From NCBI GenBank assembly GCA_032209605.1, contig JASFXZ010000071.1, positions 682,001-746,000 on the forward strand: a DNA stretch of 64,000 nt. Direction: 5' to 3'. Position 1 is the stretch's first letter. Each line of letters opens with the position of its first letter. Positions 33,901 through 44,867 of this stretch are shown here, one piece after another. The notes under the pieces were generated by a model. The model did no database searches. It was given only the letters and a program-made list of their open reading frames with translations, and was not told the origin of the DNA. A program made the position numbers and the translations under genes. Source of the DNA: Mactromeris polynyma. Lineage: Eukaryota; Mollusca; Bivalvia; Venerida; Mactridae.

Positions 33901-36900
33901 GGTAGTTTTATTGGACGTCCTTTCGGAATTTCCTCGAAGTCTGTTTTATGTTGTTTGTATCTGAAAATGGTCATGACAAACTTGAACATACGATTTCCAT
34001 CTGCCCTGGATACAGGCCTAAAGGTTTTCATATTTGTAATATCAACTTTTTATCATCCTAATAAATAAATCATCTCATCATTTGAAGCATTCAGATATAT
34101 TTTGGCGGAGTTTCACTTCTTTATCGCTGTCGATTCAATATTAGGTCGGAATACTCATACCATTATTGTGTCCACCGTGTATATTGGTTCATTTTGTGTA
34201 AAACGTGTTTGCATTGGCTGATTACCACACTGTTTGCGTACAATTGTTCCAGTCATCGAGAATGATTAATTATAAGTTGTATGTACTTCTTTCATAATCG
34301 ATGCAGAATAAGTAAGTTTTAACTAACAGACTAACATGTCACCTTGTGAAACAGCTCACTCTTTCTATCATTGAATCGTACAGTTCATTAGTTTGCAATA
34401 GGAGCGATGGCAAAATTCAGTTTCATTTTTAAAATACCAAAATGGAACTCGGTCGGTCCTTTCAGAATGGAATGGCCAATGGGTATGATAATGTACGAAT
34501 GTACATATCCTGTTCAAAAGACATACCCCGCCATTTTGTGAATCTTCACTATATTTGAAATAATGTTTCGAAACTTGACAGCTTTATATCGACCATTTTC
34601 TGTAGTTCAACTCATTTAAATAGTCAATGCTAAATGATTATGCCAATCAAAACTAATGGACCGGTGTGTTAATGTTTGTTTACCTGTGTTTACAGAAACA
34701 TGGAGTCTCTGGACCAACCAACTTACAGTCCATTCCACTAGGTGCCACAAAACACGTGTACAAGCGATTCTTCATACGCTGTTCAAAATCAAATTTGGAA
34801 ATAGAATTGAATAACATTGTAATAATAATTAGTTAAAACGTCGGAGTACTGGTAATGCAGTGTACATACATCAAATGTATTTTGTTTAATAATTTTGTAA
34901 AAAAAAAAAATTCCCTTCTCGACTTTGTGGACTATTTTCTTAAACAAGGGATGTCGCTCATACTTTGAAGAACTAAGCGACAAGGGCGATCACTCTCACC
35001 CACTCTTCAATAACCAAGAGAGTTTATAAGATTTGGGCGTTTATGAAGATACAATTGTGAAGCATGGTAAATCACAAAAAAATAAATGCACACAAATTGA
35101 ATAACAAAGGAATTCAGCAGTAAGAATGTACAGCAAACATACTACTATATCAAATAAAACTCAAACCAAATAATTTTATAAGGAATTGAGTTGAAATCTA
35201 CGTTTTATTTTTTCAAAAAAGGTTGGAAATTATGTCAAGTATAACTGTATGTATCTAACCGTAGGTAACACTTTCTTTTTATACTCTTCAAACTCTTCCG
35301 GTGTGAAGAGTTTCCCGCCGTCATCTTCTCCAACAATCCTGAAATATATAGACACGTTACCATAGGCTATTTATAGCATCAAAGCTTAAATAAGGATACT
35401 TTTTCGGTTCTTTAATTCAATAACCTAATTGTTTTTCGCGTCAAATCAAATGTTGTTGTTTATATAAGCGAGGTAAAGTGTTTATGTGTGTTTCAACATT
35501 GATGTGTCAGGTATGTGATAAATAAAATATGAAATTCGTGTTCTTTAGCATTGAATTTTATTGAACTCGTTGAATAAAAAGAATATGAAGCGAGTCTCAT
35601 ATCATTATTCAACTAATTCAATACTAATACGTCACTTATTTATTATCCTCTATATCAATGTACTATAGAAGGGATAAAGGGAGAGAACTCTAGAAGGGAT
35701 AAAGGGAGAGAGAACTCGTGACAATCTCCTGCGTGTTTGCACAAGAGTGAAACATCATATTTCATTATGCAAAAAATGTATAATCCATTAACTTATAAAT
35801 ACACTACGGAAAATTGAATATTAATGTTTTTGTATTTCAATTTTTTTTCTATTGACGATCAATTTTCAATGCAATGCGTGTCATAAGTAAGCAATAATCG
35901 ATGGTATATATTGCATACATAAATATTTAATTGCCCTATAACAGAGGGCAATACATTCGAAAAATGCTATGGTAGATACACAACCGAACTTCATGTTTTC
36001 TAACTGTAGATCTACACTGAATGCTGTACTTGTTATCATGCCTCCAGATTTAAGTAAATTAAATAATACGTTTCATAAAGTTTGGGCAAGATAATTTTCA
36101 TGACAATAAAAGTAAATTTAAGTAAAAATCAAAATATGGCATTAATGACATACAATATTGAATTTGCTCATTTAAAACATATCTAGCACTCTCATTTACC
36201 ACTAATAATGGGGTAAACTTATGATAGATTTGTGTTTGTTTTGGTATACTGGATTAAACGCCATTTTCCAACATTTGTTTCAGTTATACATGGCGGTCAG
36301 ATAACTAACCAGTTATTCTGGAATTAATAATCAACCAGTACTAACTTGCCCTTCCGCAAACATCTGACAACTTAGCCGTAGAAATCAGAGGTGAAGGACG
36401 AATAACCATACATGTAGTCATGTGTCTTAGAAGGACAAGACCTGCTCCACCCGAGTATCGAACCTGGACCCGGAGACAGGCCAGCGCTCTGCTGACTGAG
36501 CTTACCGGGCAGGCTTTAAGATAAATCTAAGATAACGCATGTACATTTTTATGAATATGAATGAAACTAAATATGGTCTCTACAACTGCTTAAATGTATA
36601 CGTGTTTACATTAACCTATCTGCAACCTGCTTCAAAACATCCGGTTTCAACTACGCATGTACTTAATCAAGACAAAACTCACAAACCAAAGAGTTTAAAC
36701 TACACACACAGCTTAAGGATAGCGTGTCAACAGTGTATATATATTCTACTGTTTCCATTTAGAGATACACCTTAATATTGGTTACCAGTAGCAACGATAA
36801 ATAAACAACATCTATTTCAAACTGGGCGTTGGTAAACGGTTTCTACTAAAACCCATTTTGGTTCGTAACATTTTAAAGTTTACGAAGAGGTCGTTCAGTA

Positions 36901-39900
36901 CCGTATACATTTATTAATGTATACATTTATAAGATAAACACCTACGCATTTGCTACCATTCAATAACATTCTTCCGATTAGACAAAATAATTCGTTGTTT
37001 CCACCTATATCAAACAATATTAGGTACACTGGTATAGTTCTCGTTTAGTTGCACTTACGTGGGTGATAATGGTGATAATATGAGTTGTTGATAGTGTCAT
37101 TGTAATCTAGTGTGGTTTTTGTTGTTGTGACAAAACATATTTTAAAAGCCATTTTATTAATCTATTTAATGTTTTACTTTTAACACCAAAAAGAGCAATC
37201 ATTGAGCAATAAATATGCTGGGAACTTTCTGAATTGAACGAAAAAAGTGCATAGTAGGAAGAAAAAACAGGTTCTGTCGGGATTATGGAAAGAAACAAAT
37301 ACTTAAATAAACAAAATAAAAACAAATTACAGTAAAAAACTCAATTAAAGACCACCTCGAAATCGAACCATCTCATAAATAAGACCGTATTTTCACGGGC
37401 CAGTTTTTATTGTACCCTCAATATTTTAACTCGACAACCAGACCACCTCACAATTAAGACAGACTGTCTTCATACCCAATGGTGATCTTTTTTCATATGT
37501 AGTTCTTTTTGTACGATGTGATCACTAAAATACTAGAAATGCAAATATTGAATGTGAGACACTAAGTAAATAGTTATTACATTCTGGGTTGAAGCTATAA
37601 CTTGTGTCATTGATTATTTTAGTATTAACTTTGTGTGTGTTCACGAACAATTTCTTCTGTCATCTAATATTTCGAATTTGGTTGTTGAAAGTATCCATTC
37701 TGTTGTTTAGTGTTATGTGATGCAGTGTTGTGTAATGTAGTGTGGTGTAGTGTGGTGTTATGTAGTGTGGTGCAGTGTGGTGTTGTGTATTGTGGTGTGA
37801 TGTAGTGTGGTGTTGTTTAGTGTTATGTGATGCAGTGTGGTGTAATGTAGTGTTATGCAGTGTGGTGTAATGTAGCGTGGTGTAATGTAGTGTGGTATTA
37901 TGTAGTGTGGTGTAATGTAGTGTGGTGTTATGTAGTGCGATGCAGTGTGGTGTGATGCAGTGTGGTGTAATGTAGTGTGGTGTTGTTTAGTGTTATGTGA
38001 TGCAGTGTGGTGTAATGTAGTGTTATACAGTGTGGTGTAATGTAGTGTGGTGTAATGTAGTGTGGTGCAGTGTGGTGTTGTGTAGTGTTATGTGATGCAG
38101 TGTGGTGTAATGTAGTGTGGTATAATGTAGTGTGGTGCAGTGTGGTGTTGTTTAGTGTTATGTGATACAGTGTGGTGTAATGTAGAGTGGTGTAGTGTGG
38201 TGTAATGTAGTGTGGTGTTATATAGTGTGGTGTAGTGTGGTGTAATGTAGTGTGGTGTTATGTAATGCAGTGTGGTGTAGTGTGGTGTAATGAAGTGTGG
38301 TGTAGTGTGGTGTAATGAAGTGTGATGTTGTGTGATGTTGTGTAGCGTGGTGTAGTGTTGTGTAATGTGGTGTTGTATAGTGTTATGTAATGTAGTGTGG
38401 TGTGATGTTGTGTGGTATAATGTTATGTAATGTAGTGTGGTGTGATGTAGTGTGGTATAATGTAGTGTGGTGTTATGTAGTGTGGTGCAGTGTGGTGTGA
38501 TGCAGTGTGGTGTAATGTAGTGTGGTGTAGTGTGGTGTTGTTTAGTGTTATGTGATGCAATGTGGTGTAATTTAGTGTTATGCAGTGTGGTGTAATGTAG
38601 TTTTATGTAATGTAGTGTGGTGTGATGTAGTGTGGTATAATGTTATGTAATGTAGTGTGGTGTGATGTAGTGTGGTATAATGTAGTGTGGTGTTGTTTAG
38701 TGTTATGTGATGCAATGTGGTGTAATTTAGTGTCATGCAGTGTGGTGTAATGTAGTGTGGTGTAATGTAGTGTGGTGTGATGTAGTGTGGTATAATGTTA
38801 TGTAATGTAGTGTGGTGTGATGTAGTGTGGTATAATGTAGTGTGGTGTTATGTAGTGTGGTGCAGTGTGGTGTGATGCAGTGTGGTGTAATGTAGTGTGG
38901 TGTAGTGTGGTGTTGTTTAGTGTTATGTGATGCAATGTGGTGTAATTTAGTGTTATGCAGTGTGGTGTAATGTAGTGTGGTGTAATGTAGTGTGGTGCAG
39001 TGTGGTGTTGTGTAGTGTTATGTGATGCAGTGTGGTGTAATGTAGTGTGGTATAATGTAGCGTTGTACAGTGTGGTGTTATGCAATGCAGTGTAGTGTAG
39101 TGTGGTATAATGTAGTGTAGTTTAGTGTGGTGTTGTGTAGTGTTATGTAATACAGTATGGTGTGGTGTAATGTAGTGATGTGTAGTGTTATGTTATGCAG
39201 TGTGATGCAATGTAATGTGGAGTAGTGTGGTGTTGTGATGTGTAGTGTTATGTAATGCAGTGTGGTGTTGTGTAGTGTGGTGGGTGTAATGATGTGTAGT
39301 GGGGTGTGGTGTAATGTAGTGTGGTGTTGTGAAGTGTGGTGTTGTGAAATGTATTGTAATGCAGTGTATTGTAGTGTAATATAGTGTGGTGTTGCGTAAT
39401 GTTTTTCAATGCAGCGTATTGTAATGCGGTGTAGTGTATTGTAGCGTGGTGAAATGTAGTGTAATTTTATTTAAAGTAGTGTAGTGCCATGTATTGTAAC
39501 GAAACGTAATGTAACGGAGGGCAGTGAAATGTAGTGTAGTTAAATATAGTATGGTGTAGTATGGTGTTGTGTAATGTATTGTAACGCAGTGTAGTGTAAT
39601 GTAGCGTGGTGTAATGTTGTTTAAAGTTGTGTATTGTAATGTATTGTAACGTAATGAAGTGCAGTGTAATGAAGTGCAGTGTAGTGTAATGAAGTGCAGT
39701 GTAATGAAGTGCAGTGTAGTGTAATGAAGTTCAGTGTCATGAAGTGCAGTGTAGTGTAATGAAGTACAGTGTAATGAAGTGCAGTGTAGTGTAATGAAGT
39801 ACAGTGTAATGAAGTGCAGTGTAGTGTAATGAAGTTCAGTGTAATGAAGTGCAGTGTAGTGTAATGAAGTGCAGTGTAATGAAGTGCAGTGTAGTGTAAT

Positions 39901-40735
39901 GAAGTACAGTGTAATGAAGTGCAGTGTAGTGTAATGAAGTGCAGTGTAATGAAGTGCAGTGTAGTGTAATGAAGTGTAGTGTAGTGTAATGAAGTGTAGT
40001 GTAGTGTAATGAAGTGCAGTGTAGTGTAATGAAGTGCAGTGTAATGAAGTGTAGTGTAATGAAGTGTAGTGTAATGCAGTGCAGTGTAATGCAGTGCAGT
40101 GTAGTGTAATGAAGTGCAGTGTAGTGTAATGAAGTGTAGTGTAATGCAGTGTAGTGTAGTGTAATGAAGTATAGTGTAATGAAGTGCAGTGTAGTGTAAT
40201 GAAGTGCAGTGCAGTGTAATGAAGTGCAGTGTAGTGTAATGAAGTGCAGTGTAGTGTAATGAAGTGTAGTGTAATGAAGTGCAGTGTAGTGTAATGAAGT
40301 TCAGTGTAATGAATTGCAGTGTAGTGTAATGAAGTACAGTGTAATGAAGTGCAGTGTAGTGTAATTAAGTGCAGTGTAATGAAGTGCAGTGTAGTGTAAT
40401 GAAGTGCAGTTTAATGTAGTTGAATGTAATGCAATGCAGTGCTTCGAAATATTATCAAATGAAATGTGATACGAAAGCGCGTTAGTGTACGGTTTAGTAA
40501 AATACATTATGTAAGGTGGTCAATTGTTTGCTGGAATGCACCATTGTAATGCGTACATCAAGAATAATGAAGCATTTCGCAGCATAATGAGGCTTTGTGT
40601 TGTACATTTAATAGTTTCAGTAAGATATGAGCAATACTCGTAATTATATATTCACCTTTTATACTCCAGGTAGTCATCTACAGACTGTCCCTTTGATGAG
40701 TCAAATTTTAGATGATACTGCCTGTCATCCGCCAT
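30865..40735 (-). CDS. FAM221A: FAM221A protein, eight coding exons
   Basis: FAM221A is a conserved animal cysteine-rich protein of unknown biochemical function; human FAM221A is 298 residues. Eight exons join with matching phases: 40656-40735, 35260-35338, 34684-34778, 33770-33960, 33035-33247, 32344-32454, 31738-31850, 30865-30972. They total 990 bp, or 329 codons plus stop. Family signatures are VDDYLEYKR (19-27), GGKLFTPEEFEEYK (33-46), SGMDCKLVGPETPCFC (67-82), RYKQHKTDFEEIP, PLNGSQPIRCHCKH, CTKCTGF, YAAMGGITGFSSLAEGYQRL and YFERRYKER. The Cys/His spacing suggests metal binding, which is inference. All introns have GT and AG ends. Intron 1 (5.3 kb) contains large pentamer satellites and a SINE. 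The intact frame indicates a functional gene. Confidence 0.95.
31255..31400. repeat. 21-bp minisatellite in FAM221A intron 7
   Basis: About seven units of ATATATGACAAGAGTCAATAC with a GAATCCATGC variant. The period gives spurious seven-residue repeats (CIDSCHI) on the minus strand; the frame lies wholly inside the intron and is not coding. Confidence 0.9.
31738..31850 (-). CDS. FAM221A: FAM221A exon 7
   Basis: Acceptor CATGCAG|GTTTAACG, donor AACGG|GTGCGT. It enters in phase 1 and leaves in phase 0. It encodes the conserved acidic segment and MSYFERRYKER near the C-terminus, the counterpart of the family's FFERRYQER motif. Confidence 0.93.
32344..32454 (-). CDS. FAM221A: FAM221A exon 6
   Basis: Acceptor GTACAG|GGGCTCC, donor GACAG|GTATTG. 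It contains FLEQSVTSSDNPFL, which corresponds to the human FLESPITAVDSPFL region. An open frame that continues into the intron at 32047-32343 is not conserved. Confidence 0.93.
33035..33247 (-). CDS. FAM221A: FAM221A exon 5
   Basis: Acceptor TTTTTAG|CTGGATG, donor GGAAAAG|GTTTGA. It carries the second cysteine group (CTKC, FTCGCGAP) and the near-invariant PYAAMGGITGFSSLAEGYQR segment, the strongest family signature. Confidence 0.96.
33500..33715 (-). mobile_element. SINE in FAM221A intron 4
   Basis: Minus-strand copy with the head near 33715-33650 (the B-box region is degenerate) and the body complement of CCAACCAGTACTTACCTG and GGTGTTCCAGTGACCTAACC. It lies 55 bases from exon 4. Confidence 0.6.
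33770..33960 (-). CDS. FAM221A: FAM221A exon 4
   Basis: Acceptor ATTTTCAG|ATACAAAC, donor AAGAAAG|GTAACTG. It encodes RYKQHKTDFEEIP, a CRAGKCKC cluster and PLNGSQPIRCHCKH. The Arg codon is split across intron 3. Confidence 0.96.
34505..34650. mobile_element. Partial TACTGGTC-type MITE in FAM221A intron 3
   Basis: TCCTGTTCAAAAGACATACC and CCGCCATTTT, followed by a segment (TTTTCTGTAGTTCAACTCAT) that parallels the interior of the element at 22546-22781. The right terminus was not identified. Confidence 0.5.
34684..34778 (-). CDS. FAM221A: FAM221A exon 3
   Basis: Acceptor TTGAACAG|CGTATG, donor AAACACAG|GTAAAC. It encodes RMKNRLYTCFVAPSGMDCKL and the CFCKH motif, matching the family's third exon closely in content. 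Confidence 0.95.
35260..35338 (-). CDS. FAM221A: FAM221A exon 2
   Basis: Acceptor ATATTTCAG|GATTG, donor CCTACG|GTTAGA. It encodes IVGEDDGGKLFTPEEFEEYK, nearly identical to the vertebrate segment. It is too short to be noticed as an open frame but is unambiguous by family match. Confidence 0.94.
35660..35735. repeat. GGGATAAAGGGAGAGAACTC repeat
   Basis: Two direct copies of AGAAGGGATAAAGGGAGAGA in FAM221A intron 1, followed by AACTCGTGACAATCTCCTG. The same motifs appear in inverted arrangement at about 1425-1530. This is a dispersed motif of a kind often seen in molluscan DNA. Confidence 0.55.
36265..36515 (-). mobile_element. SINE in FAM221A intron 1
   Basis: Minus-strand head near 36515-36445 with A-box complement GCTCAGTCAGCAGAGCGC and B-box region GGTTCGATACTCGG on the minus strand. 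The body includes complements of GCCCTTCCGCAAACATCTGA, and the tail side has AACGCCATTTTCCAAC. Same family as 50095-50353. Confidence 0.75.
36516..37329. other. FAM221A intron 1, unique part
   Basis: No repeat or gene recognised. A 78-codon plus-strand frame at 36539-36775 has no support. Confidence 0.4.
37330..37511 (+). mobile_element. pogo/Tigger-like MITE, diverged copy in FAM221A intron 1
   Basis: It starts CAGTAAAAAACTC and has internal AAAGACCACCTC and CCCAATGGTGATC, matching the 7570-7747 element in the same orientation. TA flanks at 37328-37329 and 37512-37513. More diverged than the other two copies. Confidence 0.7.
37690..39640. repeat. Pentamer-phased satellite (TGTRG/TGTRA) in FAM221A intron 1
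   Basis: Almost continuous five-base register: TGTAG, TGTGG, TGTAA, TGCAG, TGTTA. The plus strand is nearly free of C; the intron RNA (minus strand) would be nearly free of G. Longer blocks of 100-300 bp recur (the segment at 38500-38600 repeats near 38700 and 38900), showing higher-order duplication. Confidence 0.95.
39641..40440. repeat. Second pentamer-phased array (GTGTA-ATGAA-GTGCA)
   Basis: Regular combinations of GTGTA, GTGTA, ATGAA, GTGCA with longer higher-order units (for example 35 bp). It is continuous with the previous array but compositionally distinct and more homogeneous, so it probably expanded later. It ends about 215 bases from FAM221A exon 1. Confidence 0.95.
40656..40735 (-). 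CDS. FAM221A: FAM221A exon 1 (start codon)
   Basis: ATG at 40735-40733 in CACGATGGCG. It encodes an acidic/polar start and VDDYLEYK; donor TATAAAAG|GTGAAT in phase 2 joins exon 2 to give the conserved YLEYKRIVGEDDGG. An AG at 40744-40743 after a T-rich stretch could be an acceptor, so an upstream untranslated exon is possible. Confidence 0.92.
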
Positions 40736-40769
40736 CGTGTACCTTTAAACGAAATAAGTCCATACATTG

Positions 40770-41360
40770 CATCAAAGTAAAACACGATACACTGCGATAC
40801 AATACAATATATTACAATGAGAAACGATACAATACGATACAGTATAACATAGCACAATGAGATACGATACAATACGATACAGTATAACATAGTACAATGA
40901 GAAACGATACAATACGATACAGTATAACATAGTACAATGAGAAACGTTACAATACGATACAGTATAACATAGTACAATGAGATACGATACAATACGATAC
41001 AGTATAACATAGTACAATGAGATACGATACAATACGATACAATATAACATAGTACAATGAGAAACGTTACAATACGATACAGTATAACATAGTACAATGA
41101 GATACGATACAATACGATACAATATAACATATTACATGTACAGTGATTTACAATACGATAATTATACAACATAATACAGTGAGATACGATACAATACAAT
41201 ACAACATATAACAGTGAGTTAAACTACGATACAATCCTATATTTAAAGTACGACACAGATACGAGCGTTGCAATGCGATACAATACAACATATTACCGTA
41301 ATATACAATACACCGCGATACGATACAACATAAGTATACCGGTAGATACGATACAATGAG
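40770..41360. repeat. Pentamer-phased array (GATAC/AATAC/AGTAT) upstream of FAM221A
   Basis: Five-base register with a 60-bp higher-order unit: GATACGATACAATACGATAC followed by AGTATAACATAGTACAATGA. The line-to-line repeat between 40850 and 41110 is nearly perfect; it is decayed beyond 41140. The sequence differs from the intronic satellites, but the period is the same. Confidence 0.93.
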
Positions 41361-43324
41361 GTGACACAATAGAACATACAGAGCATACAACAGAACGTAA
41401 CAGCGATCCACCACAAAATATTCATACAATATTGTTCAAGATCAACATTTTAAACTTACGTCGAATTGCTGTCTGAAACTGTCCTACGTTTAAAACAACA
41501 TGCAGTAATACATTGTAATAACGATATTCATTTTATAGACTGTAAGCATGCATTGTTTAGAATGAATATTTATAAAACGTTTTGATAACGATAATAGTTT
41601 GTATTGATCACCAATATCATGTATCATAACCAGTTAGAGTCCTGACTATCAAATGTTCGATCTATAATGACGTACATGATGTTTGTCTGCTCGTATTTTT
41701 CAAACACATTTGACATTCACTAAAATGCGTTGAAAAACACAAGCTATTATTGTAAGCTAGCAAGAAACATCAATCTTTTTATACGATCAATGTTAATAGA
41801 AATAAAACATTAGAAAATAACCATTAAACAAATCTATACAGGAGATTGACTGAGTGGTAATAACTCCTTAAATCCATAAGGTATGATCGCTGGGATAAAT
41901 ACGAACATTTGGGGTAAATAAATTCATTATATACATATTTTAAATTAATAATGCATATTGTTTCTACTAGCAAATTCATATACACATGACACTTATATTA
42001 TGCCTTTGAATGTCGGGAATGGGGTCCATATTGACCTAAATTTATCTGGAAGTGAGTCAATGCCGGGGTATACTAAAAGAATAACGTATCAACCTTTGGC
42101 CAGGGTGCCCAAAAACCATATTACACGTCTGTGGCGTCAATTATAATGTTGTTTGAAGAGAGCTGGTTGCTCAATAGAGGCTAAAGACTGGTACTTTTTA
42201 ATACAGGGAAAATGTACTATGTTGTTGAAGAGAGGTTGTTGTTTAAGAAAAAGCCGCTCTGGAGAGGTTGTACTGTCACTTCATGTGTATACAGCGTACA
42301 ATAAGCATATTTTACGTTACTAAATCCGGAAGTTTTATAAAAACTCTTAATCATTCGCATTTAATTTATACAAAAACATCACTGCTTAAACGTAACAACA
42401 GGAGGTATCCTTATATAAAAACATCGAAACTACTACAGTGTACTATGCTAAACGACAATAATTCTCGCGCAAACAGTTGGCCACACCCATTTCACAATAA
42501 CTGACAAAGTAGCAGTTTACACGTTTTCATTGACCAGCAAACAGTTCTTATAATATTGCCGTTTTACAAATGACACGTTACCTAGCTCATTCTGTAAAAC
42601 TGGCCATGACCGTGCTTGTAAACAAAGAGGTATTGTTGGAGCGATAGTATATCAAGAAATTGTTTCATAAATACACCAACAGATCGGGGGCTAAAAAACT
42701 TTAAGTTAAGTATCTTAAACATAGTCTTGAGTAAAAGAAGCCATTGAAAAAACTAACAACGACAATAATTCACTAACCTGTCAGTAGTCCGTTTTCCTTA
42801 TCTAGACAGAAAATGGATTTGTACGATAAGTTTTGAGTATTTACGCAAATAAAGTACATATACTTCTAGATTAGAGATCGATGATTTATTTAAATATTCG
42901 ATCGATAGTAGTGAATGGTATGAATGCGTCATAGTAAAGTAAATCTCCGTATAATCCGCGCTGTGAACTTTGAACTCTGAATGTAACAGAAATCAAAGCA
43001 CTTAAAGTGCTATTTGGCATAGTTGTTTTATTTTTGTGAGGCATCGGATGGAGAATGCTTAAAAAGTCTGTGTTTATGCCCATATTTGTCCCATTTCATA
43101 CATGTGTCGTAAATTGCTCTTTGGTTTCAAACATTTCCCTACTTGATTTTATTTTTTCTGTGCACAAAAATGCACATTTATTCATTCTGTACAAGATAAA
43201 TGTACATAAGTCAGCACATTAATGTCTCACATATAAATACATGTATATTGCAAGGACTGTGAAAATTATTTAATGCTTTTTAGTTTATCGGAATTTATCA
43301 CACACGAGCCGAACACTGCGTTCA
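41361..43324. other. Upstream region of FAM221A
   Basis: Two short minus-strand candidates for untranslated exons (41460-41483 with a GTAAGT donor, and 42779-42802 with CAG|GTTAGT) could belong to FAM221A. At 42145-42272 are fragments of the 60-bp minisatellite core. No other gene seen. Confidence 0.35.
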
Positions 43325-43440
43325 TTTACGGCTAACAGTCGCTCATGATTTGTTTTGTATCCCTACCCCACCGTATCATATTGCCTGCACACGGGGAACC
43401 AAATTGCAAAATGAATGCAGGGCTGGTTGTCTGCCTTTAC
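43325..43440 (-). repeat. Dispersed repeat, relative of 1595-1700
   Basis: The reverse complement of this stretch matches 1595-1700 (GGGATACAAAACAAATC, CTGTTAGCCGTAAATGAACG). It lies directly before copy 2 of the 1.2-kb repeat. Confidence 0.55.
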
Positions 43441-43465
43441 TGTATTTGAGTCAGGGAACCAGAAT

Positions 43466-44705
43466 AATCAAAGCACAAAAGTGCTGTGGGACGGTACTAC
43501 TCGTCTCTGTAGCCAAGCTGGCAACTCGATGCATACAAGTTTCCGTTTTGTAACTAGACAGTTTTATAATATCAAAGTATGTGTAAATAGGTAAGACGGT
43601 TTGCATGGAATATGAAACAAAACTAAAACATAAGGCAGAAATGCGAAAAAGAAATGCTAGATTTTCAAACCGAAATAAAGAGAAATGGTCAGTAATAATG
43701 GTAGAACCTTAAAATTGTAAAACAAGTGAAATGTTCGTCACGATTGTAAATAAATTAGATACAAAGATATCAGACCCTCGATGTAACGTTTGTGGATATT
43801 TAATTATAAAATGACATATCAAATTATATCAGCACGGACTAAGAGTAAAATCAGTATGCCCAGGCATAAAGTTATGATATCACTAGCTTGCCATAGGTTA
43901 TAAGTTATCTTGTTGTAGTGGGGTACTGTATTCCAAGAAATTTCCGCGGATACAATATTTCGCGTTTTTCATAACGTAGACTTATTCGCGGCTATAAAAA
44001 TTCGCGGAAGCACATCGATCGCGAAAAACGCGAAAATATAGTCGTTATTCAGATTTTGTATGCATAAAACAATTTATTTTCCAAGCACAGAGTGAGGTGT
44101 ACGTAGAAAGATGACACCGATAATTTTCGTAGTCGTGCGCAACGAGACCATATCTACGATAAATCCAAAACTGTAAACGGTGTCGGCTGTTGTGTACTGA
44201 AAATTTGAAGATACTGTATTCATTAAATGATAGCAGAAAAGTTATCAGGTCGTGGTGGTGTTTTCTTGGTGGGGATTTACTGTGCTAGTGTTGTATTTGA
44301 AGACTAGATATAGCAAATAGCTGGGGCCATATTGTGGAGTACACAATTCCAGTGCAAATCTTGTAGTTTTACTATAGAATCAAGAGGGCGAAAAAGCACC
44401 GGGCCGACACCAAACAAACTCGTGTGTATTTATACATTGCTTTAGACCCATCTGAAATCCACAGAAACAGCTAATTAGTTCACAAACCACTTTAGCAGAT
44501 CACCTTTTCAACATTTCATTTTATTGAAACGTTTATGATATTATTTCGTTCTGTGAACTTTGGAACCATTTTGTTTGCGTAGTAATTAGGCCGATGTGGA
44601 CGTTTTTGACATGTTACCGGCTTTCAGTCCTTTTCGTGTTTTGAAAACGGGAACCAATTGTTGTATGCCTCTCAAATTGCCACTACTATAGACCTGAGCG
44701 GTACC
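43466..44705 (+). repeat. 1.2-kb dispersed repeat, copy 2
   Basis: Direct-orientation relative of 3983-5154. It differs by scattered substitutions, by loss of about 65 bp near 43650 and by gain of a CpG-rich insert at about 43926-44062. Both copies contain ACCGGGCCGACACCAAACAA and AACCAATTGTTGTATGCCTC. Confidence 0.85.
43926..44062. mobile_element. CpG-rich palindromic insert in copy 2
   Basis: Present only in copy 2 of the 1.2-kb repeat. It contains TTTCGCGTTTTTC and its near complement GAAAAACGCGAAAAT, plus TTCGCGG twice, and can form a hairpin. The exact ends are uncertain because the flanks are AT-rich; probably a small MITE. Confidence 0.6.
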
Positions 44706-44867
44706 AAAACGAGGCGGTCAATACACTTGTTCGGTCGCGAACTGTGAGCGGGCTTCCGTTCGCCGTAACTGAGCGCAAGGCATGTGTCGCATCGTGCTAT
44801 CAGTGAATGACTTATTATACTGGCAGGATACATTTGAAAGGAGAAAAAACAATAAAACGTGTAATTG

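Noticed and set aside
38798..39085. 95-codon HTTPHYIT-type frame
   Set aside because: Product of the intronic pentamer satellite.
40708..41429. Long minus-strand frames rich in Y, I, V and C upstream of FAM221A
   Set aside because: They are read across the GATAC pentamer array and overlap the genuine FAM221A start exon in another frame.
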